From Trametes villosa (lineage: Eukaryota; Basidiomycota; Agaricomycetes; Polyporales; Polyporaceae), in the NCBI GenBank assembly GCA_002964805.2, contig PUDQ02000010.1, positions 1,984,001 through 2,048,000 on the forward strand: a DNA stretch of 64,000 bases, written 5' to 3'. Positions 60,301-64,000 of the stretch are shown piece after piece. The notes under the pieces are model-generated. The model did no database searches, was not told the DNA's origin, and worked only from the letters and a program-made list of their open reading frames with translations. Every line of letters starts with the position of its first letter. Within the stretch, counting starts at the first letter, position 1. The position numbers and the translations under genes are program-made.

Positions 60301-62515
60301 TTCCAGGGCTGTGTGGCACGAGCAATACGGATCCTACATCCCAGGATTGCATCTTGCGAACTGTCAACCGTATTTCCGCGATCTCGACCGAGTCCAAGTC
60401 TTAAGTCAACGGGGCGTACTCGGTTGTCCACAGCAGCAGGAGGCTCTGCCCATCCATCTTCCCCTGGCCCGTTGACAGAATGCTACAACAGCATCGGAAC
60501 ATCCCCCCAAGGCTCATCGCCGGCGCGACGCGCGTACCCTGCCGTAGCATAGAACGTGCGGCTAAGATTACCCTCCCGCACGCTTCGTGCTGCGGTGCGA
60601 GCGGGAACTCGAAGCGCAGCACTGCAGAAAAACCTGTGTCATCCCTGGCTGATCCTGAGAGCGGAAGCGCTACGGCACGTCTATTCTCGTGGTGGGGCAC
60701 TAGTCCAACTCCCATGGAACTTGTGCGTTTTCGACGTAGGCGGTGAAGGTAGAGGGGAGAAGCCCGCCTGCTGTGATCACCCGACCGGCGGGGGTACCAG
60801 ATAAGAGACGGCCTGGCGCGGGAGAACCTCCCCAAACTTGAAGGCTGTGGCTTCAGGGGTGCGGACCTTCAAGCCTCAAGCGTTCAGTATACCCCCAAGA
60901 CCAAGAGCCGACTCCACGATGGGCGGACCACGCCCACGCATGACTGCGGATTTGCGCGAAAGGGCACTCGCACTCACCGCTACGCCGTCGTCTCTCCAAG
61001 CTTGCAGTGCACGCGATCGCTGCGGCACGAAGCCTCGCCCTGGCTTGAGCGCGTCCATATGTGCTTAGCACAGTGTTGGCACGGAGCTTGGCAAGGCCCA
61101 CTGCGTCTTCGGCGACAATCACGAGCTCGAGCAGCATGTTTCCTCCGATCGCGACGTCCAGGAGGGCACAACCTGTCCATGCCCGACATCGGCTTCACAG
61201 CATTTCAGTAACGACGCGCGGTATTAGCATACGTCGAAAAACTCACCCCTCAAAATAAATCTTAAGACGCAAACTTCGCCCGTCGTGCCACGCAAAATGC
61301 ACACCGCAGCGCGGCGCCAGACTGCTCAAGGCACACCCAGCCCCAATGCTCTGCATCCCGCCGACGTCGCCGCGCGGACCACGTACGCACCCGCACTCAC
61401 ATGTCCTGCAAACGGTACGGACCAGCTCAGAAGCCCCCGTCGGACAAGGAGAGTCCACGACACACCGCCGCCGTCTTCCGCCTTATACCGACCTTCCGCG
61501 CACAGCCCTGCGGCGTGTATGTGGAGCGTGCCAGAATTGAGTTGCAGTTGCGGGGCCCGAACCGCCCTTCGACGCGGTTGATTTTGCCGGCCGACACCCC
61601 AGAGCAAGAGCAGCATACGTGGAGGGATCATAGGAGTCCCCTGCAGCGGGGTACGCGTCCTGGGGAGGGGGCTTTCGGATGCGCTGCAAGAGTCAGCGGG
61701 GCTGGGCGCCTGAACGGGGCGGTGTATGAGGAAGCTTCTTCGGGTTCTGACGATCCAGTCACGCACACGCCGACTCGCCGCCAGCCCTTCTCGCGCGCTG
61801 CCCCGGTCCGGCTCTTCACAGGCAGCGCGGGTGCTCGCGTCCTCGCGCTCGACGATAAATGCGGCGCACGGCGGACGGGCGGAAATGGCGGCGGGGATGG
61901 GGTGAAGGCACGCTGGGATATCTGTGACGCGTTCCAGGGGGGCTGCACAGCCTCGCTAGCCGGCGGGATCTCGATCGGCCGCGGTTCCCGATAAAGAAGG
62001 CGTTGTGGTTTGAGCGAGGGGTTCCTGACCACAATTGCCGCGCAAAAGTATTGAGTGCAATTTGAATATCGTGATGAGCGTGGAGTCTGCGATTATAGTG
62101 CGTTCGTGAGAGGCCGAGTGAAAGAGTTACAGGAAACAATATCTGGAAGTCTGCGATTGTCTGAGAGGGGGGGCGATACATAAGAGAGCTGACGCCAGAG
62201 AAGCGCTGTCGTTCCCATGTCAGCCGCAGTAGACACCTTCAACCTTGTCCAACCGGACTTGACCACACGCACAGAAGAACATTAGATAACAGCGTATACC
62301 GGGCACGTTGAAGTATGTACAATCCTCGGCACCATGGCGATTTTGAGAGACAGCACGTTCGGACCGAGCCAACACGTTCCACCAACACCGCCCGAATGGA
62401 AGCGCGAATGGGAAACCGAGGCGCTGCGCACAGACCTTTTCCGAAAAACCCACTAACCCACTTTCCACCACGCAGCCCACCGCCCGGCTAACACGACCCT
62501 CAACGTCCACCACGC
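57359..62515. other. Gene-poor stretch, 5.2 kb
   Basis: No protein or RNA gene could be supported. Open frames up to about 270 codons occur on both strands without recognisable domains or consistent splice structure. The sequence is not conspicuously AT-rich and no long terminal repeats or inverted repeats were found by eye. The left end should hold the Ca2+-ATPase promoter and the right end the PEX11 3' untranslated region. Decayed repeats remain possible. Confidence 0.5.
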
Positions 62516-64000
62516 TCACATATCGCCCAGCGACGGCTCCTCCACCAGATCCTTCAGCGGGTCCTCGAAGTGCGGCGCCAGCTTCGTCTCCGTCGGCTCC
62601 ACGGGGGGCATGTCCGCCAGGCTCGGCGCGGGCTTGAGCGCGGTCGCCTCCCAGCCGTTCCGCCAGGACGCGATGCCCGCAACGAGCCCGCAGACGTCCA
62701 GCCACACCTGTCGCAGGGAAGACGCGTGTGAGTATGTTGTGCGCAGCAGAAGGTGTATATGGGTTGCGCCGACGGCCGCCGCGCCACTCCTAGTCAACTG
62801 TCACCGTGCGGCGATAGTAACTAGGAGGGAGACGGCTGGCCGACGAACGCGCGGGCTGTGGGGGAGGGAATAGTGAGGCACACTTACCTCGTTCTCGAAG
62901 ATGCCCTTCTCCGTGGACCTGCAGAATATCTCGTCAATATCTGGATTCGCGTGGGCGGGATGCTATAGCAGACGGCCAGAAAGGAGGGCCCCGATAGTCT
63001 GGCCTCACAGACTAACATTCACGTCACAGTACAGTGCGGCATATGTGCTGTTTTGCCGGATAATCACTCGACAGTCGACGCGTTCCATAGAGGGAACACT
63101 CGGAATAGCGACACCCAGTATGGGAAACCGAAGGGAAGGGCCGTCACATGGGAGCAGCCAGTACAGCCTCAAGAAGGATATCCATGCTGCCATGGGCGAG
63201 CTAGCACATCGGCGTTCCAAGGAGAAAACACGGAAGTGACGCTTCCACCGCAGAAGCTATGCACTGCCCGGTGACAGGGGAAGCGTGTTCTATGGATAGC
63301 CCAGCTACTGGACGCTTCCATTCAATGAACGGGCGCCCCGAGAGGCCTTCGAAAGACATCCCCAGCCCAGCTGACATCGGGATGCCGCGGTAGCCGCACC
63401 GTCGCACGAGCTCCAGGCACGGCCTTCCGCGAACTCTCGCTAGTAGAGAAATAGAATTATCGATGACCGCGCGTACGCACCAGTGAATGGTCTGCGGCAG
63501 ATAGGCCAAGTTCGCGACGAGCTCGCTCGTGAGCGCCTTCTTCCGCTGCCGCACGTCTTCCTTCTCCGCGGCAGACGCGCCGGTCTGCGGAGCGGGCCGT
63601 CAGCACGGGTTCACGGGCTCACGCGGCAGGTGCGTAGCGCAGGGGGAAGGTGGAGGGGCGTCAGCGTACCTTCGTCTTCGCGAGCGCGCGCTCCCGCGCC
63701 CGGAGCAGCTTCCCGTCCTCGCGCAGGTGCGCGAGCTGGAGCACGACGTACGCCGCCCAGAAGCGCGTCGACCACATGCCGAGCGTGCCGAGCGCGAGCG
63801 GGATGTGCGTGCTGCTCGGGCGCGTGCGGATGAAGGGCACAAATGCCGTGAGGGACGGAAGTGCAATCCTGTCCGGGATGAGGGAGTGGGAGAGCAGGTA
63901 GTAGAGGTGCTCGAGCGGGTAGTAGCCGAGCATGGACCAGCCCTGGAGGCGCTCGATCGTGCGCAGCTTGCGCGTCGGCGAGGGGTTGCGCTCCATCGCG
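62516..64000 (-). CDS. PEX11: Peroxin 11 (PEX11), 5' end beyond the window
   Basis: Partial membrane-elongation factor that drives peroxisome proliferation. Visible exons (minus): at least 64000-63670, 63584-63481, 62918-62888 and 62707-62516; the 5' part continues past the edge. Sequence landmarks are RTIERLQGWSMLGYYPLEHL, LGTLGMWSTRFWAAYVVLQL (membrane-associated helix), LREDGKLLRARERALAK, RQRKKALTSELVANLAYLPQ and TIHWSTEKGIFENEVWLDV, then GLVAGIASWRNGWEATAL with the second membrane segment near the end. The C-terminal tail is acidic and Pro-rich, ending PSLGDM. Two introns are exceptionally long for this window, 562 bp (62919-63480) and 180 bp (62708-62887). Total length cannot be judged. 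Confidence 0.9.

Overview
The window looks like nuclear DNA of a wood-decaying basidiomycete, most likely a polypore-type Agaricomycete. Reasons: GC-rich genes cut by many short introns (mostly 42-73 bp, GT..AG, frequent CTRAC-like branch sites just before the acceptor), codon use rich in C/G at third positions, fungal housekeeping genes, two secreted GH10 xylanases with CBM1 cellulose-binding domains, and a GMC oxidoreductase. No bacterial-type operons, rRNA, CRISPR arrays or convincing tRNA genes were seen. All gene models were built by hand from splice signals; in nearly every multi-exon gene the exon lengths close in phase to an intact reading frame.

Layout. 1-6.5 kb: a 211-aa hypothetical gene, a repeat-bearing spacer, the RNA polymerase III repressor MAF1 and a small membrane protein. 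6.8-16 kb: a phosphate:H+ symporter, an SCP2 sterol-carrier protein ending in a peroxisomal AKL signal, a dihydrodipicolinate-synthase-family aldolase, and the mitochondrial dynamin MGM1. 16.6-30.8 kb: a THEM6-like hotdog protein, several membrane proteins of unknown function, a cation/Ca2+ exchanger, an alpha/beta hydrolase and a copia-gag-like gene. 30.8-37 kb: a repeat-rich island with a minisatellite, a 490-bp terminal-inverted-repeat element, and a gag-like zinc-knuckle gene whose upstream region is duplicated 4 kb away. 37.3-45.9 kb: a 15-exon GMC oxidoreductase, eIF3j, PWP1 and COQ9. 46.4-51.4 kb: two convergent GH10-CBM1 xylanases around a short-chain dehydrogenase. 52.5-57.4 kb: a P-type Ca2+-ATPase. 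57.4-62.5 kb: a gene-poor stretch. 62.5 kb to the end: PEX11, cut by the window edge.

Functional themes are loose, as is normal for a fungal chromosome: organelle biology (MGM1, COQ9, SCP2, PEX11), calcium homeostasis (an exchanger and a pump 26 kb apart), plant-biomass attack (two xylanases, GMC oxidase) and ribosome/translation genes (PWP1, eIF3j, MAF1). No cluster dedicated to one pathway could be established.

The most unusual feature is extreme exon miniaturisation: a 2-nt exon in one xylanase, a 4-nt exon in the GMC gene, an 11-nt exon that carries the catalytic serine of the hydrolase, and 8-22-nt exons elsewhere. The 2-nt exon is supported by the adjacent paralogue, which encodes the same protein stretch without interruption.
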